Assembly: GCA_949710005.1 (NCBI GenBank)
Contig: OX453272.1
Location: 21,502,914-21,566,913, forward strand
Source of the DNA: Ricordea florida
Lineage: Eukaryota > Cnidaria > Anthozoa > Corallimorpharia > Ricordeidae
DNA: 64,000 bases
Direction: 5' to 3'
This document shows, piece after piece, positions 33,931-46,000 of the stretch. The stretch's first letter is position 1, and each line of letters begins with the position of its first letter. A program made the translations under genes and the position numbers. Below the pieces are notes generated by a model that saw only the letters and a program-made list of their open reading frames with translations, made no database searches and had not been told where the DNA came from.

Positions 33931-36320
33931 CTTCAATTCGATATGTCAAAAAACGGCTTGCGCTTTCTCCTGCAATGTAACTTGGGAATAACGAGTTTCT
34001 GGCGAATTGCGGACGCGGGCGTACTTTGCTGTCCCAAGACCATGTTTTAAGACAAGCACTTCGGACTGTAGAAAAAAGCCGTTTATTCTGATCTACTGTA
34101 ATTGACTATATCGGCATGACAAAATCACTAACGTATCAATCAAAATCTACCGGAAGTGGCTTATATTGTAACAGTCTGACGGATTGTTACTGACTCTACT
34201 TGAAGACGTGTCTTTTTGATCAATTTCGGCGGATGGGTCGCCGATTCTACCCAGAATATTTGCTTGAGCATTTCTTCGCAGAGAACTGTCATCACTAGAA
34301 GCCATCTTTGTTTATACCACATGATTAATATTTGCTCTAAAAGTACCGCTGACCCGTAAATCGCCGACACCTGAACTAGCTAGGGTGCTTTATAAAAAAA
34401 ACAAAATGGGGTCTAAGGTACCGAAATATGGTCGCCATCGATTCTCGCTCTACAGCTTTTTCGAAGAGGTTTCCCTAGGGAAAATAAGAAAAACACTACC
34501 ACGATGAAACGCTGCTCAGGGCAGGATCAAACAATAGCGCAAATGAACGACAACAAAACTGTATGTGCAAAATCAAATTCATTCATACATTTTTTTCACC
34601 GGTTGTGTTCACCCTCCGTCGTCGTCGTCGTGTTTGCTTAAGCTCCCTACTGAGGTTGCTTCATTCTAAAACAATTATTCTCTTCAATCTTGGTGAATAG
34701 TGGCTTAATAGGAATAATCTGCTACTGTTCATCTCGATTTCTGAAAATAATTGTTAAATATCAGACGAACCATCAGAAAATGAAAGCTGTACCATTTTGA
34801 TTTTCTTGTGATACCTTTCAGATTAAAAATCCAGTTCAACAGAGAAATTTGGCAAGACGTTCTCATCCGTTTCAGTTGCTTTCAATGTGGAAGGGAAAGC
34901 TAGTACAACTGGAACAGTCTGGAATATCATTTGTATAAATGGAGAGCATGGTTCTACTAGTAACGTCTGAAACTTTTTGATCGATTCAAGCATCTGCATG
35001 AGATCGTCAAGAATTACAAAATAAAATTCCAGATCATTAACACTAAATTATGCAAATATTCTCCTTTTCTCCCATTTAAATTAAATTTTCTAGCGTGAAA
35101 CAACACTTAGCTAAATAACGCCCAGCAAGTTTATCAAATAAGGGCAGTTTCATTATTTTAGGGCTCGTGTAAACTTCCTGCACTGCTCGTGTAAACTTCC
35201 TGCACTTTTTAGAGGTTCCCATTTTTAGCCGCCTTTCTGAGCAAGGGATTAGACCATTTAGTGATAAACGAATGGACATGACAGTTTTGTCTGCGAAATA
35301 TACTGAAAAGACAGCGCGAGGATAATAAAAGAGTTGGACTTGCAAAATGGTGTAATAAAATTTTTTCGGAAATGTAATATTTGATCAGTTTGAAGAACAG
35401 TTAGATTTCTTCTCAGTATTTCACACAGTATTCACGAGAATCTTAATAATTCAAGATGGGTAAATAATAAGTCGGAAACTTGAGCCTTAGGGTAATTTAG
35501 AAAAAGAATTATTAACCACAGGGAACCCTTTTTTCAATGAAGCGCATATTCATAGATTGTAAGATTGATAGAATTTGTTGTTGTTTTTTATGTTGCCTGA
35601 ATGCTGACTTCTGCGGAAGTGCGTATTTAAATTTTTATTTTTGTCAATGTTTGAAACATGTTATTATCTGAAAAATTCAGCATTGAATCGTGTAGAGAAA
35701 TCTCACTTAAAGAAGAGCAAAATTTAACCAGTGTAAGGAAGTGCTTTGTTGAGTGGAGATATCAGTACTGCGGGGTGTATCGAATAATTATTCTCATGGA
35801 TAATTCTAAAGCTTGAAATTATTTTTAAGGCGATTGAATTCTATGCCCGTTGCCTCAGAGTCAGTTCACTCAAAGAACTGACTACTTTTTATGCAAAACC
35901 ATGCAATCGTATTTGAATATGTAAGGAGGGCTTTTACCTCAGGTGGTCGGTCGCTCTTGAGGTATTAATCCACCGACTCATTAACTGGGTGCCCAGTAAC
36001 CATAAGTTTGAATGGTTTTTCTTTTGAAGTCTAAACCGCAGTTGATCAACATTAACAACGACTTTAAATCCAGCTTTCCACAGTTAGTTGTTTTCACAAA
36101 ACCCTGTTTTGCTTCACCTCTAACCTAAAGGGAGATATTTTTTTGACTGTTGCTTTTCTTAGGTTGTTTCGTCCATGTAAATCTACGCTCTTTGACCGAC
36201 ACCACATAAAAAAAAAACCGCTAAAATGCTTGAGACAAATTGGAGGTTCATAAACGCTCTAAAACTGTTACAACTTGAGCACACCATACTGCGCACTATG
36301 AGTCTGGGTAAAACAGCGCT

Positions 36321-36689
36321 TTGAGATGCAATCTATTACACTGTCAGCGCTGTGGCTTTGCGGTAGAAGCTGGTTCCAACGGTGAGATATATACAACTTT
36401 ACATCTTAGTAATGTTTTTCTGATGAACGAAATGGACTGTGCATCACGAACACGGAAAATCGTACTTACCATGTTTTCCCTCATGGGACTCAAATCTACG
36501 CCAAAAATATTTCTTGGTTTCTCGAACCAAAGAGAACCACGGCAGGTACAGAGAATGATGGAGCTCAAGCGTAAATTGAATCCTCTAGAACTTGAAATGC
36601 TGAGAAGTAATGCTAAACCAAACAACACAGATGTTTTCAATATTGATCACTTATATCCGCCCACATATGCATATTTTGCAGACATATAA
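36321..36689 (+). CDS. Hypothetical 122-codon frame
   Basis: Starts MRCNLLHCQRCGFAVEAGSN and ends DHLYPPTYAYFADI. It includes a charged stretch (QVQRMMELKRKLNPLELEML) compatible with a helix. No domain is recognised and no splice signals or neighbours support it. It may be a chance frame or one exon. Confidence 0.2.
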   Translation: MRCNLLHCQRCGFAVEAGSNGEIYTTLHLSNVFLMNEMDCASRTRKIVLTMFSLMGLKSTPKIFLGFSNQREPRQVQRMMELKRKLNPLELEMLRSNAKPNNTDVFNIDHLYPPTYAYFADI

Positions 36690-37689
36690 AATAACAGTTT
36701 GTACGCGGCTTAAGAAAAGAAATAATGCATTTTCAATCTCTTATAGCGCATAATTTAAGTTTATCGATCGCTCCCTTAGTAGACTACTCGAAATTCAATT
36801 GTCAGTTTCAAATAAATAGTTGAGTTCGTAGCGGAAGTACGTTTTTCATTCTTTTCTGTATGGACAGAGAACGTGCTTATCTATTTTCATATTTGTTGTC
36901 TCGTAGCATTAGGCTTTGTCAAGTTAAAAAGATCACCGGACCGAGAATTTATCCTAATTCTACTAAACATGTGTAAGAAAAGAATGTTTCACTCCCAACT
37001 TGAACCTTACGATTGCAAAACCTGCAACCTTTTCTCAATTGTACAAAACGTAACCTCTTTTTGGGATCCTTGTTACAAGTGCCGTGGTTCCGGATGTTTT
37101 AGATGAAATTTTAAGTTTTACGAAAGTGAGAATTTTTCTGATTCCTCTCTCCATCGCATGTTCGAATCCGAAAATTCTAGGTTTCGTTTTTCTACGAAAA
37201 ATAGGCTAAATTGAAGACTGAAATGCGAAAAATGAAACTAAAGAAAATCGTAGGGGATCTATTAGATAATTGAATGGAACGGTGATCTAGAACTTTTTAT
37301 CCTTCCTCAAGATATAGAAAATTCTAAGCAATGTTTCCTTCTCTGAACAGTGCCCCTGCATAAACAGGAAATTTTATCAGATCTTTGTACATAGCAGGCA
37401 GTGCCTCATGCTGCCGGGAATGAGACTTACACTTCAATTTTTTCCGTCAGCGGCCAAAGCGCAGGCACCAGTTCTCGTTGTAAATGACCAAGCTGGCCGT
37501 GGTCATCGTCAATTACCCTCAAAGCCGGACCCCTTTTTCTTCTTGACAATAAATCTATTCCAGAAACGGACGGCGAAAGAGTATAGAATAGTTAGTGTCA
37601 CCTCTTCTGCTCTGCCCGGCATTTTGCCTGTTTAACTCGTGTTTCAAGTAGAAGCCAATAAATAACTCATTTGACCGCAACGCTTTGTT

Positions 37690-37860
37690 TAAGCTGGTTT
37701 TATGTTTGATTGTTGAAGTGTTCGATTACGTTCGATTGAGTTCGATTATGTTTGATTGTTGAAGTGTTCGATTACCGAACGTTTGATTGCGTTCGATTGG
37801 TAAAATGTTTGACCATTTTTGGGTGAGTTCGATAAAGTTCGATTGCCGAACCCAATCAGT
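37690..37860. repeat. Cluster of GTTCGATT motifs
   Basis: The octamer GTTCGATT or its one-base variants (GTTTGATT) recur about ten times within 170 bp at irregular spacing, with GATTGTTGAAGTGTTCGATTA occurring twice. It ends with CGATTGCCGAACC. It looks like a degenerate satellite or a derived foldback. Confidence 0.7.
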
Positions 37861-38746
37861 TGCTTGAACACGTTCTCGAGCTGTCTACACATTCAACTGC
37901 GTCAGGGCAGTCACGATTCTTGAAGAACTGGAGCCGATTTCCTCTGATTTGTTGGAATAGCCTGATGATTGCTTCTTGAGACCATTACCTTGTTTTACAG
38001 CCAAATGGGTTATATTTTTAATGTAAACGCTTCATTATTTAACTTTGAGGTCAGAGGAAAAAGAGGGAAGGGGAACGCTAAGATCTGAAGGGAGTTGGTT
38101 TTGGCCTTTTTCCATTCTAAAACCCTATTCAAAATATTCTTTATTTCAGGTGAATACAAAGCAAATGAAGTCCAGATCCGGAAACAAAATATCAAAATTG
38201 GGAAGCTTCGTTCTATAGGCCCGACTAGAAATCGATAGTACTTGCACTACACTAACATTACAGAGCTTCTACTATTTACAAAAAAGTATACTTACATTAT
38301 TTGCATTGCAGTGAGATTTAACTGACTGTAAAACAAGACCGGAGTAATAAGGTGGTTTCCAGTTAACTTTGGAGAGAACAACTACGATATATTGGGCGCA
38401 ACCTAAAATTGTGACTTGCGTAAGTGCGGCATACAAAATGGCTGAAAATTTAAGTTAAACAAAGTCTGAGTAATTTAGTTTACGACTGTAAGGTAAACAA
38501 GGCTTCACGCACCTATTACTCTTTCGTATATAACACGAATAGAAAAGAAACGCCAACTCGGCCTATATCCTACGGTTCTTGCTGCTAATTTTCTCCGGCC
38601 TCTACTGCCTATATGCAATTATGACAAAACCGTGTTCAAAAAAGTTATTTGCGTTGCATCCCTGAGTTACGAATTAAGGCACCAAGAAGGAGGATGTCAC
38701 GACTTCCGATCCCTTTATCGAGTGTAGTTTGCAAGAAAACGGCGGC

Positions 38747-39080
38747 TTAGTCAGCAAAAGTTCTACACGTTAGCATTCTCCTGTAAGCTATCCTCACCTC
38801 AAATCGCATCAAACCGTAGATTATGGGATTAACAGCACTACCGCTGATAAACGTCAAAATCTGGAAAAAATAATCCTGCCGTGGAAAAGAATATTGACCA
38901 TAGAATGCCTCGAAAAGATCCGTGCAGATGGAAGGTGTCCAGCAGATGAGAAAAGCAAATAGTGTAGTGATTAACACTTTGGTTATTTTTGCTTCATTTA
39001 AGAAGGCCCTTGATGCCTCCCTTGGTGTCCCCGAGTTTGCATTTTGAGCAGAGTGGATCCGTACCTTTTGGTAAACTTTG
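38747..39080 (-). pseudogene. Rhodopsin-class GPCR, 3' part (TM6-TM7 and tail)
   Basis: Minus strand: KVRIH, a hydrophilic third-loop segment (NSGTPREASRAFLNEAKITK), TM6 LITTLFAFLICWTPSICTDL with the FxxCWxP core, an extracellular loop, TM7 ILTFISGSAVNPIIYGLM with NPxxY, then FEVRIAYRRML and a stop (38747-38749). Class A receptors have seven helices; only the last two are here. Upstream the sequence passes straight into the tRNA-like repeat array at 39081 with no polypyrimidine-AG acceptor visible, so the gene is truncated or broken by the repeats. The ligand cannot be told. Confidence 0.75.
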
Positions 39081-39660
39081 CGATACCGGAGCAGTGCTCT
39101 ACCAACTGAGCTATCAAGCCAACTGGGAGCTGGTCATGTTGTGAGTTTGTAATATACCCGTAGATTGGAGAAGAATGATTCAAATGAATATATGAAAGAC
39201 CATATATTTGAACTGCAGACTAATATGTAATGACATTAATTGATCATCGCAGTTGTGTATACAACTTAAGCAGCTGTGAGATTAAAGCCTGAAAAAAACT
39301 CAGGCCTGAATGGGATTCGAACCCATGACCTCTGCGATATCGGAGCAGTGCTCTACCAACTGAGCTATCAAGCCAACTGGGAGCTGGTCATGTTGTGAGT
39401 TTGTAATATACCCGTAGATGGAGAGGAATGATTCAAATGAATATATGAAAGACCATATAGTTGAACTGCGGACTAATATGTAATGACATTAATTGATCAT
39501 CGCAGTTATGTACACAACTTAAGCAGCTGTGAAATTAAAGCCTGAAAGGGATTCGAACCCATGACCTCTGCGATACCGGAGCAGTGCTCTACCAACTGAG
39601 CTATTATGCCAACTGGGAGCTGGTTATGTTGTGGGTTTGTGATATACCCGTAGATGGAAT
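39081..39660 (-). repeat. Array of about 240-bp units each holding a tRNA-like motif
   Basis: Three units. Each has a tRNA-like segment followed (plus strand) by CCAACTGGGAGCTGGTCATG and about 170 bp of shared sequence (CCGTAGATGGAGAGGAATGA, GACATTAATTGATCATCGCA). Unit 1 is truncated at the GPCR junction, unit 3 in its 3' flank. The units are more than 90% alike by eye. Confidence 0.85.
39303..39374 (-). other. tRNA-like segment (best of three)
   Basis: 72 nt folding as a cloverleaf: acceptor GGCTTGA/TCAGGCC fully paired (one G-T), D arm GCTC/GAGC, T arm ATGGG-TTCGAAT-CCCAT with an intact B box. The anticodon stem has a T-C mismatch and the loop is CCGATAT, so position 33 is C instead of the almost invariant U. 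The sister units have CCGGTAT. With repeat flanks and variant loops, this is more likely a tRNA-derived repeat than a working tRNA gene. Confidence 0.55.
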
Positions 39661-40011
39661 ACATTAGAAATCAAACCAATCATGAGAATTGAGAAATGAT
39701 CAAACTAAGACTACTGAGTCGCTCTAACACTTAACTCTCAAAACTACTGTGTATCACTATGGAAATGGATGATACCCGTTAATGAGAATCACTTGTTAAA
39801 GACATGATACGTAAATTTTTACTAATTTAATAAATTTAGTGATTAAGTTGTCTTCTACATCAGGTAAACCTTCAACTACTTTTTCTTTAAGGCATCGGTA
39901 AGGAAATAATAGCACTGGCGAACAAAAATCTAAATATAGCTCACGTTTGTAATCTGTTGTTTTCAAGAAAGAATAGTAGTAGTTCGTGAAAGTTCAGTGG
40001 TTTCCAGTAAA

Positions 40012-40335
40012 TCAGTAATGCTTTACTTCACAATAAAGTACGTTGCTAAAAAGGCTGCCCACCAACATGCGATCCTTGTAAACAGCGACCACTGTTCCTA
40101 AAGACAACTCCGTTCCATCATTCATGTACACCTCACGAATTGTGTGGTCTGGGAACGCTATGCCTGATGTAGAAGGGTGACCCAGGTGAATAGCGATCAC
40201 TTGAGTTGGGCAGCGGAGGCTGAGATCAGACATGTGCGCCATAGCGTCCAATACTTTAGGGATTCCTGCTAGCCACAGATCGCCTTTCACGGGATCTACG
40301 TTGATGTTGTCTACGTAAGATCCAACGTTTATTAC
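40012..40335 (-). CDS. Paraoxonase-like terminal exon
   Basis: The acceptor TTTCTCTTGAAG precedes GTAATAAACG; the previous exon ends on CAG, so the join is phase 0. It codes from VINVGSYVDNINVDP to LYCEVKHY and stop. VDNINVDP contains the Asn-Asp calcium-ligand region of the family, and GDLWLAG and VAVYKDRMLVG are the last propeller strands. Confidence 0.8.
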   Translation of the reverse strand, partial: VINVGSYVDNINVDPVKGDLWLAGIPKVLDAMAHMSDLSLRCPTQVIAIHLGHPSTSGIAFPDHTIREVYMNDGTELSLGTVVAVYKDRMLVGSLFSNVLYCEVKHY

Positions 40336-42973
40336 CTTCAAGAGAAACATAGGATCACAGTGCATGACGGAACTATACTTTCGTGAGTCTCACTGATATA
40401 TACATAACTATCAAAAAGATTCAACTACAATCTCAAGACACGAATTCTCGATACTGGTCATCATACATTTCCTACAGTATCAGTATTATAATATCAAGAC
40501 CACACCCTGATCGTTCCCTGATACTCTCATTATCAGTATTCGCCAATAAGCATTGACATCACTAGGAAATATCATAGGCCCATCAAAATCGGTTCTTAAA
40601 GGGTAAACACATACACACACAAACAAACAAACCCAAAACAGCATAGGTCTTGCACATCAATTCCTTGAGAAGCTTTCTTAGTAATGTTCATTTGAACACG
40701 TGTCCGCAAGGAGCACGATGCTCCTTCAAAATACGAACGGTAACATACGTGGATATGTAAAATAATTGAACTATCAAAGCTAAGAACTAAGAAGTAAGAA
40801 TAAATTAAATGGTAGTCATCATAACACTCTAGAAAACCGAAAGTATACTTAATTTAAGAAAAGCTTAAGCCTAGCATAAAATCGCCATAAAAAATAACGT
40901 CGCTTACATTAGGACAGTCCTACTGGAGAAGCCAAACATTTTCAAGCAATTTCCAGAATAACATACAAGGAACTGTATGGGTCTTCCATGGGAAGAAAAT
41001 TGTTCTAGCTCCGTCATCATGATCACCAGTGCAGGTGATTTCCAAAGAAGTATTTGTTCTCAATGCACATCAAACACAGCGTTTAAGACTGCACGACTCA
41101 GCTGCTGTCTTTCATGGCTTTGGATGCCAAGGAATGGATGTGCGATTAGAAACAATGATAAACTGTTCTAAATTTGCTAAGAGTGGTTGACATCTCTTCA
41201 AAAAAGGGTTCGACCTTTTGATACTGTAGTATATTTCCTGCTTTAGAATGAATGAACTCAGTTTTGACGCAATATGTGATTATTGGTCAGTACCGAACAA
41301 ATGCAACCATGTGACTATCAACCTAATATATCCTAGTAAATAGCACAAAATCGTGCAGTTCTAATAAAGCAGTTGTGTATAGTGCAGTCGACTTGCTGTT
41401 CACAGCGTACTCTAGTATTACATGAATCACAGTACTCAAGAGGTACCTGTTCTAATTTCGTCCTAGTTGTTATCGTTAGTAGCACTTGTTTTTACTAAGA
41501 AAGGAATTTCCTTAGTTTGTCACAGTTTTTGGGACGTAAACAACACAACATCAAAAATTCAAAAAACGGATTTCTGGGTACCTGAGAAAACGTCAAGGTA
41601 TGGTCCTTTTGACTTCTGAAGACGTTGACAGTGGAGCCAATACCAACATACACAAACCTAAAACGAAATTTATTTACTCATTTAACTTAAGTGTAGTTCT
41701 GACCAGATTGGCTTTGTCCTTTCTCTTCATCACTCACAAGTCTCCTTGCTTTGTTAGAAGACAGCTGAACACTGTATTTCGTGTTCTAGGGGATGGTATT
41801 GTTCTAGGGGATGGTGTGTGCGTTTTCTCCATTACTGTATTATTGTACGACTGTTTTGGTGGCTAAAAAGTCTAGTGTTTTCATAATGTTGTTTCTGTTC
41901 GGCTATCGATTATTCTTTGGAAGAGCATTTCAACTCCCTCCCCCCTCGTCTCGTTCGTGTGGAAGATATATCACTATTCTTCCTTTCATCAAATTCCCCC
42001 CTTTCCCTAGCGATAGCTTGTATGTTAGAGGAGTACATGTCGACCAAAAAAAGTATATCATAATCAGCGGGAGTCAAGTGAGAAAGGAAAGCTACTGGCT
42101 TAAAATTGTCACTCACGTTAAAAGCCCAATCTTTTTAGACATTTTGATACGACCTGAGTGAATGAATTTTACCATTAGATGTACTCTTTTTTTTCATTCG
42201 ACAGTGGTTATAGCGCAAGCACTAGTGTGACCGAATAACAAATTGAATCATTTAATCAAAGTGACCTAAGGAGGTCAAGAATCTCAGTTGGCTAATGGCA
42301 GACCAATTCGCGATTTACAAACGTGGTAACCAAGCGGGACTTGACCTCGGGTCCGCTGGGTTGCAAGTGTAATGCTTAACCGCTCATAAACGCTGCCTCC
42401 ATAACCGTTTCTCAAGAAAGTCCACAACAAATCAGTCCAGCCCCACCGAAACCTAGAGAAGTTCCTCCTCACAAAGAGGAGACACACTCGGTTAAACAAT
42501 TTTACATAGAAGGGAACATATGTAGGAGTTCCAATAAAATTTAAAGTGGACAGCTACCCAAGATATCATAAATGGCACATTGACAGATAGGGCCTTTGAG
42601 GTTTACGTTCCGTTGACACATTGGGTAACCGGCGGTAAAAGGCGAAGTAGGCACCACTATAGTTCAATACTTCAGGTCTGAACCCCCCCCCTTCCCCCCC
42701 CCCCTACATAAAGTGGATAAAAGTACTTCAGCTTTACTCACTTTCCTTGCGTATCCATGGCAATGCCGTTTTGAACAGGTAGGCTTGCAGCTGCTACTAT
42801 TACTTTAGAACCGTCGTAGTAGATAATGTCAGTATGCAGCCACCCAGGAAAGACAAATGATGACAGCAGATGGGGCAGACTATTATTCCTCGCGAAGCGA
42901 GGTTACTAATCGTGTCGCTTTCGGTCAGACCACGTGGCTCGCAGGCCCGAGTAAATCGAGCCGAGAGTTTTTA

Positions 42974-43018
<45 letters not shown>

Positions 43019-46000
43019 ATATCTATATTTTAAAGGTGTCCGTTCGCGGTCACGTGTCTCTGTTTACTGGTAACCTGGCAACAGGATTATCGCGCTTGCG
43101 CACAGCGACTGATATGTCTGGTTACCTAGCAACAAGACGCATTTTGTACCGGTTTGAACCGGTTAGAACCGGTTTCATACCAGAGGTTATAAATACTGGT
43201 TACGTGCCTCGTTATGGCGTATTTCAATATTCACTTATTGAGGGCCGGAGTGTATTTGATTACTCTCTTGAAAAGTATGCAAAATTTTGCCGAAACCGAT
43301 TTCACTCGTCCTGCAAGTACATCCCAACTAGAGGATCGCTGACAGAGAATAAACCAAGCAGCGAGAGATCGTCGCCAAGCGCGTTTCAGCGCCGAAACAT
43401 CAGCACAACGGCAAACGCGACTCGAAGCCGAGAGGGAGAGAACACGGCAGCGACGACAACAACAGACATCGGAGCAAAGACAACAACTGCTTGCTCAAAG
43501 AAGGGAAAGGAGACGGCAAGAATCAGCGGAAGAAAGGAACAGGAGACTGGATTACCACAGGCAATACAACCAAGGTATGTTTGAAACTGAATGTGTTAGT
43601 GATAGACAACGAAGACTTGCTTTAGCTAGACAAAACGTGTCAGAACGATTGCATAACGAAACTAACGAACAGCGACAACAGCGACTACAAATACTGAGAC
43701 AAAATTCAGCAGAACGACTTAGGACAGAAACTGAATACGAACGATTTCAACGATTGGAGAGATTGCGGGGAAATATTTCTAACAGACTACAAACAGAATC
43801 GGAAGACGAACGCCACAACAGATTAAGGAATTTACGCGAAAATACTGCTAACAGAATACAGACAGAATCAGAGGAGGAACGGCTAAACAGGTTAACGATT
43901 TTACGCGAAAATACTGCTAACAGAATACAGACAGAATCAGAGGAGGAACGGCAAAACAGGTTAAGGATTTTACGTGAAAATACTGGTAACAGAATACAGA
44001 CAGAATCAGAGGAGGAACGACAGAACAGATTAAGGATTGTACGCGAAAATACTGCTAACAGAATACAGACTGAATCAGAAGACGAACGGCAAAACAGATT
44101 AACGATTTTACGCCAAAATACTGCTAACAGAATACAGACAGAATCCGAAGACGAACGGCAAAACAGATTAAGGATTTTACGCCAAAATACTGCTAACAGA
44201 ATACAGACAGAATCAGAAGACGAACGGCAAAACAGATTAAGGATTTTACGCCAAAATACTGCTAACAGAATACAGACAGAATCAGAAGACGAACGGCAAA
44301 ACAGATTAAGGATTTTACGCCAAAATACTGCTAACAGAATACAGACAGAATCAGAAGACGAACGGCAAAACAGATTAAGGATTTTACGAGAAAATACTGC
44401 TAACAGAATACAGACAGAATCAGAAGACGAACGGCAAAACAGATTAACGATTTTACGTGAAAATACTGCCAGGATAAGGGGAACAGAAACAGACCAAGAA
44501 CGACTTGAAAGATTACATTCACTTAGTACTTATAGCGAAATGAGATTACAAGTAGAATCACAGAGTGAACGTAACAGTAGATTACATAATCTTAGATTAA
44601 ACACAAATCGCGCTTTAGAGATGGAAACCGACGAACAAAGATCTTCGAGACTCGAGACGTCACGACAATGCAGCCTTGCACGTAGGCAGGAAGTACAGTT
44701 AAACAGACAACACGAGGAACAGACTAGAGAGGAATATCTTACACATGGATGGATGAATTCAGAACAGCGACTGCACCGGCAGCAATGGGTTCAAAGTAGC
44801 ATGGCGGCTTTCCACAACAACATCAACAGCTTGGAACACAGACAGTGTCTAACATGTAAAGAAACATGGCCAACTGTTCAAGGACTTACTCTTCAGACAT
44901 ACCAGTGCCTAAGATGTAAGAGGGATAAAGAAACTACAAAACTGTTTTCAACGGAGAATGACATGGATCCGGGCACAGTACCAGATAAACTACAGAATCT
45001 TACCGATGTAGAGGAGATGCTTATCGCTAGAGCTTGCCCAATAATGTGTATTTATCGTAAACATGGAGGACAGCGTGGCTACAAAGGACATGTGTTGAAC
45101 CTTCCTCAAGACATTCAAGGATTCATAACAAGACTGCCACCCAATGTAGAAGAACTTCCCTTCCTTGTGATAAGGCGACATGGTGCAGACAACAGCAGCA
45201 GGGACTGCAGAGTTAGAAGACACAAGGTGATGCAAGCACTGGCATGGCTAAAGGACAACAATCCCTACTACTCAGACATTGAAATCAACCGTGAAGCTAT
45301 TGAGTGCCTACCACGTGATGGAATTCCGACAAATTTGCCTACAGTTCATGTCCAAGAGACAGAAGAAGAGCAGCAGATACAAGAAATATGTGAACAGGTA
45401 CCTTACCAGAATGAAGCAAATAGTAGTGAGCAGGAAAGCAGTTCTTTCCTTCCTTTTCAACAGGTTCAACAACAGGAACAAGACGCTATTCGTGCCTTTA
45501 TTAATGGCGAAGACCCACTGGACTGGCCATCCAATGAAGGAGATCCCATCAATGAATTTCAGACAGAAGGACTGGCTACAATGGCCTTTCCCACACTGTT
45601 TCCACATGGAAGAGGAGACCCCACAAACAAGAGAAGATTAAGGGAGGTAACATTAACTGAGGGTTTTAAACACCTTATCAGGTATGCAGAACATTTCTCA
45701 ACAGGGCAGTTTGTGTGGAGATTTGCATCCCATCCAAGGTTTCCCTACTGGGCACTGAACATGAAGCAGAGACATCAGTTGCTGTCACAAGCTAGGGTTT
45801 ACCTCAATCAGAACCCTCAAGATGCTAACCTTACCACAGAAGAACTACAAGAAATGGTTCGACAGATGTCTGCACAGCAACTCATGAACAGGGTTCAGCG
45901 TTATGTGGCAAAGATTCAAGGAACAAGACAATACTGGTATCAACGCTACTTGGAACTTAAAGCTCTTATTGAACAGAAGGGGGCACCAACATTTTTCTTC

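Larger units (their letters stand above)
33931..38746. other. Long AT-rich stretch, no firm gene
   Basis: No recognisable protein family was seen on either strand. 35160-35210 has a tandem duplication of GCTCGTGTAAACTTCCTGCA. Frames at 36321-36689 and 36873-37106 (the latter with CKTCNLF and CYKCRGSGC) are open but unrecognised. Likely intergenic or intronic host DNA. Confidence 0.4.

Noticed and set aside
39303-39374. A working tRNA-Ile gene
   Set aside because: C33, an anticodon-stem mismatch, and repetition with loop variants inside 240-bp repeat units favour a tRNA-derived repeat.
42284-42499. Possible tRNA-derived SINE on the minus strand (GGGACTTGACCTCGGGTCC and CTTAACCGC)
   Set aside because: The A-box is not convincing and the B-box match is poor; too weak to list.
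42963-43030. TA-rich tract as a replication origin
   Set aside because: A (TA)n microsatellite found at the same place in all family copies with variable length; no other origin feature.
43631-44665. Regular 69-bp repeats that could suggest a CRISPR-like array
   Set aside because: No spacers; the period is exactly 23 codons inside one open frame, so it is a coding repeat.
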